From Planctomycetota bacterium (lineage in GTDB: Bacteria > Planctomycetota > UBA8742 > UBA2392), in the NCBI GenBank assembly GCA_015075515.1, contig JABTUE010000002.1, positions 903,088 through 967,087 on the forward strand: a stretch of DNA of 64,000 nt, in the 5' to 3' direction. Under the pieces are notes generated by a model. The model had not been told where the DNA came from. It searched no databases and saw only the letters and a program-made list of their open reading frames with translations. Each line of letters begins with the position of its first letter. Positions within the stretch are counted from its first letter, which is position 1. Positions 1 to 8,623 of this stretch are shown in pieces. A program made the position numbers and the translations under genes.

Positions 1-359
1 AGCGCCAGCCCGCACCCGATCAGCCAGGTGCCCACATACAGCGGGTTGCGCGTGCGGCCGTAGGGCCCGGCGGTCGCCAGTTCGGCCTTCTTCAACAGAT
101 AGCCCAGCGACCACACGCGCATGGCCACGCCCAGCAGCACAAGACCCAGCCCGGCAAGGCGCAGCCCGACCAGCGCCGGGTGTTCTTCGGCCAGCGGCGG
201 GCGCAGCGCCAGCACGACAAAGGCCGCGTACACCGGCCAGAAGCCCTGCAGCCGCAGCCGGTCCAGCCGCTTTTCGCGACGCTTGCCGTCGCGGATTTCG
301 GGCGGGCGTTCGGCCCTGAGCGGCCCCTGGGCAAACGGGTTGTCGGACGTGTCGTTCAC
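1..359 (-). CDS. Isoprenylcysteine/phospholipid methyltransferase-family membrane protein, C-terminus cut by window edge
   Basis: The leftward frame opens at a GTG (357-359) and runs off the window after about 119 residues. It shows two hydrophobic segments and then the motif GPYGRTRNPLYVG near residues 97-109. That motif is typical of the isoprenylcysteine carboxyl methyltransferase / phosphatidylethanolamine N-methyltransferase superfamily, where it forms part of the SAM pocket at the membrane face. The family assignment rests on this motif and the hydrophobic pattern. The substrate cannot be told, because many bacterial members are uncharacterised. The gene lies upstream of the leftward LCAT-like/RluC set's 3' end but is separated from it by about 57 bases, so cotranscription is possible but not shown. 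Confidence 0.75.
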   Translation of the reverse strand, partial: MNDTSDNPFAQGPLRAERPPEIRDGKRREKRLDRLRLQGFWPVYAAFVVLALRPPLAEEHPALVGLRLAGLGLVLLGVAMRVWSLGYLLKKAELATAGPYGRTRNPLYVGTWLIGCGLA

Positions 360-416
360 GGGCGGGAATCTAGCGCGGCGGGCACGAAATGGGATTGCCG
401 AAATCGGAAAGCCCGG

Positions 417-1838
417 CTACGGCGGCAAAAGCACCTCGGCCAAAGCCATGCGCAGCACTTCGTCTTCAAACATGGCACGGTGGCGAAAGGGCGTGAAGTG
501 CGCCCCGGCCAGCGACCGGCGCAGCGTCTCGCCGCGCGCGGCCAGTTCGGGCGCGCTTTGCGGCAGGGCCAAACCCAGCCCGCTGCGCCGGGTCACCACG
601 CCGTCGCCGGCGGCGAACATGGCCTCGGCCATGGGGTCATAACGCCCCCAGGGCACGCGCGGGCGGAAGTAAAGGCGCCATTCGTCGCCTTCGCGCACCA
701 GCCCGGCGCGGGCCAGCGTGGGCGTGGTCACGCCCAGCATCACGGTCATGGGCACTTCGGGCGGGCCCTCAATCGCCGCGCGAAAGCGCCGGGCGTGGGC
801 CAGCACGCGCCTCAGCCAGGCCAGCGTTGTTCCATGGCACGGTCAAACAGGGCCCGGCGGTCGTCGCCGGGCCAGCCACCGCCAGCGCAATCTGGTTCTT
901 GAGGGCGATTCTGTTCGCCGGCGTCGAACACGCTCAGGCCGCAGGTTTCGGTGACAGGCGGGATCCCACAGGTCCATCGGCACGTCTTCGCCGCCGCTGC
1001 CGACAAAGGTGCGTTCGCCGGGTTCGGGCAGAAGCTCAAAGGCCGCGGGCATGCTGAAGATGGTGGCCGGCGGGTAACGCCGGGCCAGCACGTTGGGCGC
1101 GTAGCCGTCATGGATCAGGCTCAGGGCGTCAATCGTGCCGCGGTGCGGCGTGCCCAGACAGATCAGCCGCCGCACATCGCGCGCGCCCGCACCCGCGGCC
1201 GCCGCCGGCACGGCGCCGTCGCTGACGACATCGGCACCGCCATAACGCAGGTAATAGCGCGCGATCAGCCCGCCGTTGGATACCGCCAGCAGCGTGAACT
1301 TCAGGTTCGGGTCGCCCAGGTCGCGGCGGATCGAGGCGATGAACTCGGCCAGTTGCGCCGCGGCCTCGACGTTGCTGCGGCGCCAGTCATAGAAGAAAAC
1401 AAACAGGTCCTGGCCGGGAAAGAAGCGGCGGCCAAAGGCCGGGCGATAGCCCAGCGTGGCGGACAGGTGGTCAATGATCTCGGCGTAAAAGCGCACCTCG
1501 CCGCTGCCTTCCTTGAGCAGGATTTCGGCGCGGTCCAGCACGCGGTAGGCGCGCAACCTGTCCACGTTGTCGCTTACGCGCGGGCGGTCAATCGGCAGTT
1601 CCAGGTCGTCGCTGAGCTGGCTGACGGTGGCCGCAAAGTTGCCCCAGGCGATTTCGCCGGTGTCCAGGTTGTACAGGCGCGAGCCCAGCGTTCCGGGAAT
1701 CAGAATCACCGGCTCGCGCGCGCGCGCGGCGCGCTCGGGCCGGAACTCGGCCGCGGGCGTGACCACCAGGCCCTCGGTGCCGGTGCCGGCGCAGGCGGCG
1801 GCAAGCAACAGCAGCATCAGCCACGGCGGGGATCTCAT
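417..1838 (-). pseudogene. LCAT-like alpha/beta-hydrolase lipoprotein with two compensating frameshifts
   Basis: The ATG at 1838 starts a lipoprotein signal (hydrophobic run ending LAAAC, Cys16). An acyltransferase/lipase fold of the lecithin:cholesterol acyltransferase type follows: the early motif VILIPGTLGSRL and the nucleophile region LAVSNGGLIARYY, where Ser sits in VSNGG. The frame is intact to about 960 (MDLWDPA). It then shifts, and the sensible reading (GLSVFDAGEQN ... RRALFDRAMEQ) continues in another frame to about 835. There it shifts back into the original frame (LAHARRFRAAIEG) and runs to the stop at 417. The unshifted frame ends at a TGA at 843-845. The two shifts cancel, which fits missing single bases in short homopolymers, so this may be an assembly error in an intact gene. 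Its start overlaps the rluC-like stop as ATGA. Confidence 0.7.
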
Positions 1839-2887
1839 GGCGCGGTCTCCCGCGCTCCGGCCAGCCAGTCGGGCAGAGCGTGGGCCAGCCCCGCGGCCGC
1901 CAGCGCGTGGTTCAGTTCCGGCCACAACGGCGCGCAAAGGTCCAGCGCCGCACCGGTCACCGGGTGCTGCAGCCGCAGCCGCGCCGCGTGCAGCCACTGA
2001 CGCCGCAGCCCCAGCCTTTCGGCCGCGTGGCGGTTGTGCTCGCGGCTGCCGTATTCGTCGTCGCCGGCCACGGGCGCGCCGGCGTGGGCCAGGTGCGCAC
2101 GGATCTGGTGGGTGCGGCCGGTCACCAGGTCAAGCTCGACCAGCGTGTACTGGCCGCGCTGGTCCAGCACGCGGTAGCGCGTGACGGCGCGGGCGCCGTG
2201 CCCGGTTTCAACCTTGCGCCGGCGGCCGCGGGCGTCTTCGTGGCGCGCGATCGGCACGTTGATTTCGCCCTCGCGGCGCGGCAGGCCCCCCACCGCCAGC
2301 GCCAGATAGGTCTTTTCGATCTCGCGGTGCCTGATCGCCGCCGCCAGCGCCTGCGTGGCCGCCAGCGTCTTGCCGATCAGCACCAGACCGCTGGTTTCGC
2401 GGTCAATACGGTGGGCCAGCGCCGGCGCGAACGTGGGCGAAGGCCGCACGAAATCCCTGTGGCTGGCCGCGTCGCGCGCCAAAGGCCGGGACAACAGCCA
2501 GCCCGTCACCTGGTTGATCAGCGTGTCGCGGTCGTCGCCGCGGTCGCCGGCGTGCACCAGCACCCCCGCGGGCTTGTTCACCGCCACCACGTGCTCGTCC
2601 TCATACACCACGGCAAAGTCGCGCCGCGTGCTCAGGCCCTGCTCGGCGCGGCGCCGCACCTTCGGTTTCAGGTGCCGGTCTTCGGCCGCGGCAAACAGCG
2701 TGACCGAATCGCCCTCGTTCAGGCGTGATTCGGGTCTGGCCTTGCGGTCGTTGACAATCACCTGGCGCGTGCGGACCAGGCGGTAGATGGCGCTGAGGCT
2801 GACATCGTGCAACAGCTTGCGCAGAAAGCGGTCCAGCCGCTGGCCGGCTTCGTCGGGCCCGATCCGGATCGTGCGCGCGGGGGTCAT
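1835..2887 (-). CDS. rluC: RluC/RluD-family 23S rRNA pseudouridine synthase
   Basis: A 350-residue protein. Residues about 15-80 form an S4 RNA-binding domain (GQRLDRFLRKLL, then VNDRKARPESRLNEGD). The catalytic domain follows, with the signature HRIDRETSGLVLIGKT near residue 160, where the Asp attacks uridine. Further conserved motifs are NKPAGVLVH and GRTHQIRAHLAH. Family members isomerise specific uridines of 23S rRNA to pseudouridine in the cytoplasm. RluC fits best by length and by S4 domain, but an RluD-type target cannot be excluded. The start codon overlaps the stop of the upstream CarboxypepD_reg gene (ATGA at 2884-2887), and its own stop overlaps the start of the LCAT-like gene, which implies translational coupling in one leftward operon. 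Confidence 0.9.
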   Translation of the reverse strand: MTPARTIRIGPDEAGQRLDRFLRKLLHDVSLSAIYRLVRTRQVIVNDRKARPESRLNEGDSVTLFAAAEDRHLKPKVRRRAEQGLSTRRDFAVVYEDEHVVAVNKPAGVLVHAGDRGDDRDTLINQVTGWLLSRPLARDAASHRDFVRPSPTFAPALAHRIDRETSGLVLIGKTLAATQALAAAIRHREIEKTYLALAVGGLPRREGEINVPIARHEDARGRRRKVETGHGARAVTRYRVLDQRGQYTLVELDLVTGRTHQIRAHLAHAGAPVAGDDEYGSREHNRHAAERLGLRRQWLHAARLRLQHPVTGAALDLCAPLWPELNHALAAAGLAHALPDWLAGARETAP

Positions 2888-4626
2888 TTCTCGGTGGAAC
2901 GAATCAGCGCGACCTCCAGTGTCGCGGCCGCCCGCGCCGGAACATCCACCGTGGCGGCCAGGCGCGTGCCGTCGCGCAGCACCGCCCGAACCTCGTAACG
3001 CGCGGGCATCACCTGGCCCGGCCGGGCGCGGCCGGCGGCGTCGGTGGTGGATTCATAGACCAGCCCGCGCTCGAACATCAGCATCACCGGCTCGAACTCC
3101 AGGCGCGCGCCCTCAAAGCTCAGGTTCAGCGTCAGCGAACACAGCGGCAACAGCCGGATTTCCAGGTTGTCGCGGCGCTGGCCGGCGGCCAGATCGTCCA
3201 GCTTCAGGGTCGCCGGGGCATAACCGGGCGCGCTGGCGCGCAGCAGCACCGAGCCCGTGGCGTTCAGCACGCGCCATTCGCCGCCCGGCCGCAGCGGAAA
3301 CGCGCGCTCGGCTGACACGCGGTCATAGGGCGTGACCTTGTCCTGCGACCCGCGCAGCAACCGCAGGTCGAACTGTTCCACCGGCCGGCCGGTTTCAGCG
3401 TCACGCACCACGCCGGCCAGCACGCTGTCGGCCTGCACCACCAGCACCACGTCGGGCCCGCCCGGTTCCTGGCCCTCGACCACGGCCTCGGATTCGCCCA
3501 CACGGGTGGTGACCGTCCACGGGCCGGCGGCCAGACCAAAAAACCCGAAGCGGCCCTGGTCGTCCGTCAGCGCCATGTTGCCGGCGTTCAGCCGCAGCCG
3601 CAGGTCGTCTTTGCGGCTGGTGCCCAGAACGCCCCCGGCCTCGTCGCGGGCATTGGAAAGGTCCGGCGCGCGCACGGCCGGCGGGCGGCCGTCGGCGCCG
3701 GTGACGCGCACAACGGCGCCGGGCACGGGCCGGCCGTCGCTGTCGCGCACCACGCCGCGCACCCAGGCCGTCGCGGTCAGGTTCACGTCGGCCCACACCG
3801 GGCGCGAGGCCGGGGCTTCGACTTCCTGGCGCTGGGGCGCGTGGCCAAAGTAGCTGGACTCCGCGCCCAGGGAATAGCGCCCGGGCCGCAACCCGACAAA
3901 CCGGAACTCGCCGCGGTGGTCGGTGGTGGCGGCGCGGGACAGATAGACATGCTGCACGCGCACCGAACGCTGGCCCTCGGGGATGGATTCGTGCGTGGTC
4001 ATGCTGCGCACGGAAACCGTTACACCGGCGGCGGGCCCGCCGGACGGATCCTGCACCCGGCCCCGGATCTCGGCGGAGGCGGCCAGCACCACGTCAGGCA
4101 TGTCCACCGCGTCTTCGGCCGCCAGGTTCGTCAGCGCCGTGATGCCCTGGCGCCCCAGCGGGTCGTCGGCCAGCACCCGCCCGCTGCGCTGGCCCGAACC
4201 CACGGCACGGCCGCGGGTGTTCCAGGCCGCCAGCGTGTAACGACCGCCGGCATCGGTGTGGGCCGTGCCGGTGTAGTCGCCCAAGGCGCCTTCGCCCACA
4301 AAACGCACGCGGGCGTCCGGCACGGCCAGCCCGGCCTCGTCCACGACGCGGCCGCTGACCTCGACCCGGTGAAGCTTTTCGGGCGTGCGGAAGGGTTCCG
4401 GGCGCTGGGCCTGAACCGGGTCGGGCTGGGAAACGGCGGGGTCAAAATCCCGCGCCGCCACGGCCGGGTTGTCGCGCTTGCGCGGCGGCGGGCCGTCGGG
4501 GTCGGCCGGCCTGTCGTCTTTCGTGCCTATGGGTGAGGGCGTGTCGCGCAGCACAAGCCACAGCCCCAGACCCGCGGCAAGGGCAAGAAAAATGGCAACG
4601 GCAGGCACAAGCATGCGCTGGTTCAT
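2884..4626 (-). CDS. Membrane-anchored protein with carboxypeptidase-regulatory-like repeats
   Basis: A 580-residue protein from the ATG at 4626. One N-terminal membrane helix (residues about 5-24, LVPAVAIFLALAAGLGLWLV) is followed by a Pro/Asp-rich linker. Several beta-sandwich repeats of the CarboxypepD_reg / Cna-B type then follow, each seen as GRVVDEAGLAVPDARVR, GVVRDSDGRPVPGAVVR or GRVQDPSGGPAAGVTV with a downstream TxxxGRFxFxGLxxGxY turn. Such repeats are structural and not catalytic, so a periplasmic or surface scaffold role is inferred. It resembles the proteins at 34888-36324 and 41653-43860 in the same window. It heads the operon with rluC and the LCAT-like lipoprotein. No enzymatic domain was seen. 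Confidence 0.8.
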   Translation of the reverse strand: MNQRMLVPAVAIFLALAAGLGLWLVLRDTPSPIGTKDDRPADPDGPPPRKRDNPAVAARDFDPAVSQPDPVQAQRPEPFRTPEKLHRVEVSGRVVDEAGLAVPDARVRFVGEGALGDYTGTAHTDAGGRYTLAAWNTRGRAVGSGQRSGRVLADDPLGRQGITALTNLAAEDAVDMPDVVLAASAEIRGRVQDPSGGPAAGVTVSVRSMTTHESIPEGQRSVRVQHVYLSRAATTDHRGEFRFVGLRPGRYSLGAESSYFGHAPQRQEVEAPASRPVWADVNLTATAWVRGVVRDSDGRPVPGAVVRVTGADGRPPAVRAPDLSNARDEAGGVLGTSRKDDLRLRLNAGNMALTDDQGRFGFFGLAAGPWTVTTRVGESEAVVEGQEPGGPDVVLVVQADSVLAGVVRDAETGRPVEQFDLRLLRGSQDKVTPYDRVSAERAFPLRPGGEWRVLNATGSVLLRASAPGYAPATLKLDDLAAGQRRDNLEIRLLPLCSLTLNLSFEGARLEFEPVMLMFERGLVYESTTDAAGRARPGQVMPARYEVRAVLRDGTRLAATVDVPARAAATLEVALIRSTEK

Positions 4627-4675
4627 AGGGCGTCCAAGGTTACGCGCCGGCGCGCCCGCGCGAAAGGCCGGGCGC

Positions 4676-5470
4676 CTATTCTCCGGCGCTGGCGCTGCGT
4701 TCGCTGGCGCGGATCGTGTTGCTGACCCATTCGCTTTCGTCGGCCGGGCGCTTGCCGTGCACGAATTCAAAGTTGGCCTGGGGGCGCTGGCCCTCGGGCT
4801 CGCGGTACCAGTGATAGCGCATGTGGTACCAGCCGGCGTTTTTGCGGTCGTCCTGCACCACGCGGCCTGTCAGGGCGTGGTTTTTCTGGTGCGATTCGTT
4901 GAAGTTGGCCGGAATCACGGTCTTGAGGCAATCGTCTTTGGCCGCGGGCAGGTGCGCAAAGCCCAGGCTGGTCCAGTCGGCACCCTCGACATAGGCCGGG
5001 TAGTAGCGCACCACGCGCCAGACATCAATCGTCTTGACCATCGGCCCGACACTCAGGTAGCCGCGTTCAAAGTGCCGGTCGCGCTGCAGGCTGGGCAGGC
5101 GGTAGATTACCTTGCCGTCTTCGGCCACTCCCACGCGGCGCAGCCTGAAGGCCTCGACCAGCGTAAGCGTTTCGCGGATCTGGCGGCCGTCGTAACGCAC
5201 ATACAGGGCTTCCTGCACGATTTCCTGGACCACGGCGTTGTAATCGAACTCGCCGGCGGCGCGCAGTTCAAAGCCCAGGCTGACGTCGTAACCGTCGGCG
5301 TCGTGGCGCGGCTCGCTGAGCGTCTGGGCCGCCAGCACGTATTCGGGCAGCAGCGCGGGCTCGACCGGCGCCGCGGCGTAGTTGCCGGCACCCACGCAGC
5401 CCGCGATCCCCCCCGCTGCCAGCAGCAGCACAAGGGCTATACTCGCGCGTGAAAGAAGGCGTACCGCCAT
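4676..5470 (-). CDS. Lipoprotein of unknown function
   Basis: A 264-residue protein if started at the ATG 5468-5470, which gives a good signal: MAVRLLSR, a hydrophobic core, then the lipobox GIAGC with Cys25. The mature part has no domain I recognise. It contains many Trp, Tyr and His residues (WYHMRYHWYREPEG near the C-terminus) and ends acidic. The only two Cys after the lipid anchor point do not form a motif. Export to the periplasm or outer membrane is inferred from the lipobox. The start codon overlaps on the opposite strand the ATG of the divergent radical SAM gene, so each gene's promoter must lie inside the other's coding sequence or the true starts lie elsewhere. Upstream in-frame ATG codons at 5479 and 5485 are possible but give a poorer signal peptide. 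Confidence 0.7.
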   Translation of the reverse strand: MAVRLLSRASIALVLLLAAGGIAGCVGAGNYAAAPVEPALLPEYVLAAQTLSEPRHDADGYDVSLGFELRAAGEFDYNAVVQEIVQEALYVRYDGRQIRETLTLVEAFRLRRVGVAEDGKVIYRLPSLQRDRHFERGYLSVGPMVKTIDVWRVVRYYPAYVEGADWTSLGFAHLPAAKDDCLKTVIPANFNESHQKNHALTGRVVQDDRKNAGWYHMRYHWYREPEGQRPQANFEFVHGKRPADESEWVSNTIRASERSASAGE

Positions 5471-6482
5471 GACCATGCCCGCCACACTCGATCCGGAACT
5501 GGCCCGCGAGCCATACTACAAACCGTTTTCGCGGCTGATGAGACAGTGGTTCGGCGAACCGGCCTACAAGATCACCCTGGACGCCGGGTTTACCTGTCCC
5601 AACATTGACGGCACGCGCGCCACCGGCGGCTGCACGTTCTGTGACAACGTCAGTTTCAGCCCCGCGCTGCGCACTGGCGACACCGGCATCAGCGACCAGC
5701 TCGAACGCGGCATGAAGTTCTACCGCCAGCGCTATGGCGCGCGCCGGTTTGTGGCCTACTTTCAGACCTTCACCAACACCTACGGCAGCGCGCGCAAACT
5801 GGTCGAACTGTGGGACGCGGCGCTGGCCCACCCCGACGTGCAGGGCCTGAGCGTCGGCACCCGGCCGGATTGCATTGACGCCGAAAAACTGCGCCTGCTG
5901 CAAAGCTACGCCGACGGCAGCGCCGCCGTGTGGCAGCGCCGCCGCGCCGAAGGCAGCACGCAACTGCCCCGGCCCTATGTCTGCATTGAATACGGCATGC
6001 AGACCATGCACGACGAAACCGCCGTTCGCGTCAACCGCGCCCACACCCATGCCGAAACCGTGCAGGCCGTTGCGCTCACCCGCCGCCACGCGCCCGACGC
6101 GCACCTGTGTCTGCACCTGATTGCCGGGCTGCCCGGCGAAACGCCCGAAATGATCCGCCAGAGCATCGCCGAATGCGCGCGGCTTGGCCCCGACAGCGTA
6201 AAGTTCCACCACTGCTACGTGTACGAAAACACCGTGCTGGCGCGGCAGTTCCGGGCCGGCGAATTCGCGCCCCACACGCTGGAACAGCATGTGGCCCTGG
6301 CCGCCGACTGCATTGAACGCATGCCGCCGCACACGGTGATTGAACGCCTGGTGGGCGAGGTTTCCGACCCCGGCGTGATCGCCCCGCGCTGGGGCAGGAC
6401 CAAAATGCAGATCTACGCGGCAATCAGCGCCGAATTGAAACGCCGCGGCACGCGCCAGGCCAGCCACTGGCAGCAAGCCTAG
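5469..6482 (+). CDS. TIGR01212-family radical SAM protein (YhcC-like)
   Basis: A 337-residue protein. The cluster motif is the unusual YhcC type: Cys43, then Cys55 and Cys58 in CPNIDGTRATGGCTFC. Later conserved blocks of the family are VAYFQTFTNTY, GLSVGTRPDC, CIEYGMQTMHDET, HLIAGLPGET and VKFHHCYVYENT. These match the E. coli YhcC family over the whole length. Members bind a [4Fe-4S] cluster and cleave SAM to a 5'-deoxyadenosyl radical; the substrate is not established. AAGAAGG at 5453-5459 sits nine bases before the ATG and supports this start, and a TATACT at 5438-5443 could be a -10 element. The stop codon overlaps that of the convergent gene at 6479. Confidence 0.88.
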   Translation: MTMPATLDPELAREPYYKPFSRLMRQWFGEPAYKITLDAGFTCPNIDGTRATGGCTFCDNVSFSPALRTGDTGISDQLERGMKFYRQRYGARRFVAYFQTFTNTYGSARKLVELWDAALAHPDVQGLSVGTRPDCIDAEKLRLLQSYADGSAAVWQRRRAEGSTQLPRPYVCIEYGMQTMHDETAVRVNRAHTHAETVQAVALTRRHAPDAHLCLHLIAGLPGETPEMIRQSIAECARLGPDSVKFHHCYVYENTVLARQFRAGEFAPHTLEQHVALAADCIERMPPHTVIERLVGEVSDPGVIAPRWGRTKMQIYAAISAELKRRGTRQASHWQQA

Positions 6483-6955
6483 ACCGCGGGCTCAATCCGG
6501 TACCGGAAGGGCTCGGCCCCGCACTTGGGGCAACGCCGCTGGCGCCCGAACTTTTCGGACTGGTTGCGCATCTTCTGGTTGCAGCACAGGCTGCGGATTT
6601 TGACCTCGCCCGGCGGCAGGACAGGGTTTTCGGGCACCTCGGCGGCGCGGGGACCCTTTTCAGGGTGCAGTGTCGGGGCGTTGGCCGGCACGCCGGGCGC
6701 GGGGGTGGCGCTGATCGAGCCGGCCTTGCCCAGCGCGCTCAGATGCCCGGCGGTGTCGGGCAGAACAGCCTGGGCCACGGTGTCGTCCCGGGCCGTCGTC
6801 GCGTCAGGCAGCGCGCCCGCCGCGCCCGCCGCGACAACCCGGCGCCGCCGCAGCAGCACCACCAGCGCCAGCACCGCCAGCAGCGCCGCCAGTGCCGCCG
6901 CCGCCAGATAATGCACCGGCCACTGGCCGCCGGAAAACAGAACCGGAACGCTCAT
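6479..6955 (-). CDS. Single-pass membrane protein with C-terminal zinc-ribbon-like tail
   Basis: 158 residues. A membrane helix (about residues 15-35) is followed by an Arg cluster (LLRRRR), a low-complexity Ala/Pro linker, and a short C-terminal module. That module has a CC pair in LCCNQKMRN and then CPKCGAEPFRYR, together looking like a four-Cys zinc ribbon. The topology suggests a cytoplasmic ribbon held at the inner membrane. No family is recognised. It is convergent with the radical SAM gene (overlapping stops) and divergent from pyk; the 93-base gap to pyk must hold both promoters. Confidence 0.7.
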   Translation of the reverse strand: MSVPVLFSGGQWPVHYLAAAALAALLAVLALVVLLRRRRVVAAGAAGALPDATTARDDTVAQAVLPDTAGHLSALGKAGSISATPAPGVPANAPTLHPEKGPRAAEVPENPVLPPGEVKIRSLCCNQKMRNQSEKFGRQRRCPKCGAEPFRYRIEPAV

Positions 6956-7048
6956 GACCCGAGATTACACCACGTTCGCCCCGGTCGCGCATCAGGCACC
7001 GGGTTCCTGTTGACGCGGCACCGCAATCCGGGCACACAGGATTCCATC

Positions 7049-8536
7049 ATGGCCAACTTCACCACACGCACCGCCCGCGGCCAGCCCCTGCGCACCAAGA
7101 TTGTCTGCACGCTTGGCCCGGCCTCGCGCTCGCCCGAGGTGGTGGCGGCGCTGGTGGACGCGGGCATGGCTGTGGCGCGTCTGAACATGAGCCACGGCGA
7201 CCACGAAACACATCGCCAGACGTTTGAAACCGTGCGCCGTGTGGCCGCCGAACGCGGGCGGCAGGTGGCGGTCATGTTCGACCTGAGCGGCCCCAAAATC
7301 CGCCTGCGCGAGATCGAGGGCGGCAGTTTCGTGCTGGGGGCGGGCGAAAAGATCGCCTTTGTGCGCGGCGAGGCCGCCGGCAACAGCCGCGAACTGACCT
7401 GCACCTATGACCGCTTCATTGACGATGTGAACCCCGGCGAGCCGGTGTTTCTCAACGACGGCGCGATCCGCCTGACGGTGATTGAAAAGCACCCTGACCG
7501 GCTGGTGTGCGCCACCGACGTGGGCGGCGTGGTCAGCTCGCGCAAGGGCATCAACCTGCCCGGCACGAATGTGTCCAGCCCGGCGCTTACGCCCAAGGAC
7601 GCGGCCGATCTGGCCTTTGGCGCCAGCCTGGGGGCGGACCTGTTTGCCCTGAGCTTTGTGCGACGGCGCGAGGAACTGGACGACCTGCGCGCGCGCCTGG
7701 CCAGCCTGGGCTCCGGCGCCCAGATTGTGGCCAAGATCGAAAAGCCCCAGGCCCTGCAGCGCCTGCCTGAAATCATTGACGCCAGTGACGCGATCATGGT
7801 TGCCCGCGGCGACCTGGGCATTGAACTGCCCGTCGAAAAGGTGCCGCTGCACCAGAAGGAAATCATCCGCGCCTGCCGCGTGGCGCTCAAGCCCGTGATT
7901 GTGGCCACCCAGGTGCTGGAAAGCATGGTGGAAAACCCCACCCCCACCCGCGCCGAAGTCAGCGACATCGCCAACGCGATTGAGGACGGCTGCGACGCGT
8001 TGATGCTTTCCGCTGAAACCGCCAGCGGCAAATACCCCGTCGAGGCCGTGCGCACCATGGCCACTGTCGCCCGCGACGTCGAGCGCGTACTGGCTCAGCG
8101 CATCAGCCAGGCCGAGTTTTTAAGCCAGCAGGCCGGCGATTCGCTGCGCAAGGCCATGGTGTTCGGCGCGGCCATGATCGCCGAAGCACTGGGCGCGAAG
8201 TTCATTGTGATCCGCAGTGAATCGGGCGTGACGGCGCGGTATCTCAGCAAGGTGCGCGGCCCGATTCCGATTCTGGTGGCGCACCCCGACCCGGCGGTGC
8301 TGCGACGCCACGCGCTGCTGTGGGGCGTGCTGGCCGTGCGCACCGGCGTGGAAGAAGGCGAAAGCCCCGGCATGGCCGAAGAGCTGCAGACCCTGGCGCG
8401 CGCGATTCTGGACGAAGGTCTGGTGCTGACCAGCGACCGCATCGTGGTGGTCAGCCGCTTTCCCTGGGGCGAACAGCAGCCGCCGAATAACATCCGCACC
8501 CTGCGCGTGGGCGACGCCCTGGGCGCCCTGCCGTAG
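7049..8536 (+). CDS. pyk: Pyruvate kinase
   Basis: 495 residues from the ATG 7049-7051, a little longer than the usual 470-480. The last step of glycolysis, phosphoenolpyruvate + ADP to pyruvate + ATP, is supported by the family blocks. These are TKIVCTLGPASRSPEVV at the N-terminus, VARLNMSHGDHE, VMFDLSGPKIRLRE, the B-domain, and the active-site block VAKIEKPQALQRL with the catalytic Lys. MVARGDLGIELPVEKVP, ATQVLESMVENPTPTRAEVSDIANAIEDG and LSAETASGKYPVEAV follow. The C-terminal allosteric domain is present. The start is chosen because the long upstream extension is low-complexity and antisense to the neighbour. AGGA at 7038-7041 can serve as the ribosome site. Confidence 0.95.
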   Translation: MANFTTRTARGQPLRTKIVCTLGPASRSPEVVAALVDAGMAVARLNMSHGDHETHRQTFETVRRVAAERGRQVAVMFDLSGPKIRLREIEGGSFVLGAGEKIAFVRGEAAGNSRELTCTYDRFIDDVNPGEPVFLNDGAIRLTVIEKHPDRLVCATDVGGVVSSRKGINLPGTNVSSPALTPKDAADLAFGASLGADLFALSFVRRREELDDLRARLASLGSGAQIVAKIEKPQALQRLPEIIDASDAIMVARGDLGIELPVEKVPLHQKEIIRACRVALKPVIVATQVLESMVENPTPTRAEVSDIANAIEDGCDALMLSAETASGKYPVEAVRTMATVARDVERVLAQRISQAEFLSQQAGDSLRKAMVFGAAMIAEALGAKFIVIRSESGVTARYLSKVRGPIPILVAHPDPAVLRRHALLWGVLAVRTGVEEGESPGMAEELQTLARAILDEGLVLTSDRIVVVSRFPWGEQQPPNNIRTLRVGDALGALP

Positions 8537-8623
8537 GCGCAGGCACGAGCGCGCCGGAATTTATGCTTGTCGGTCGCGGCACGGGGCGGGAAACTGGGGG
8601 TTCCACCCAACCTGGAGGCTGCC

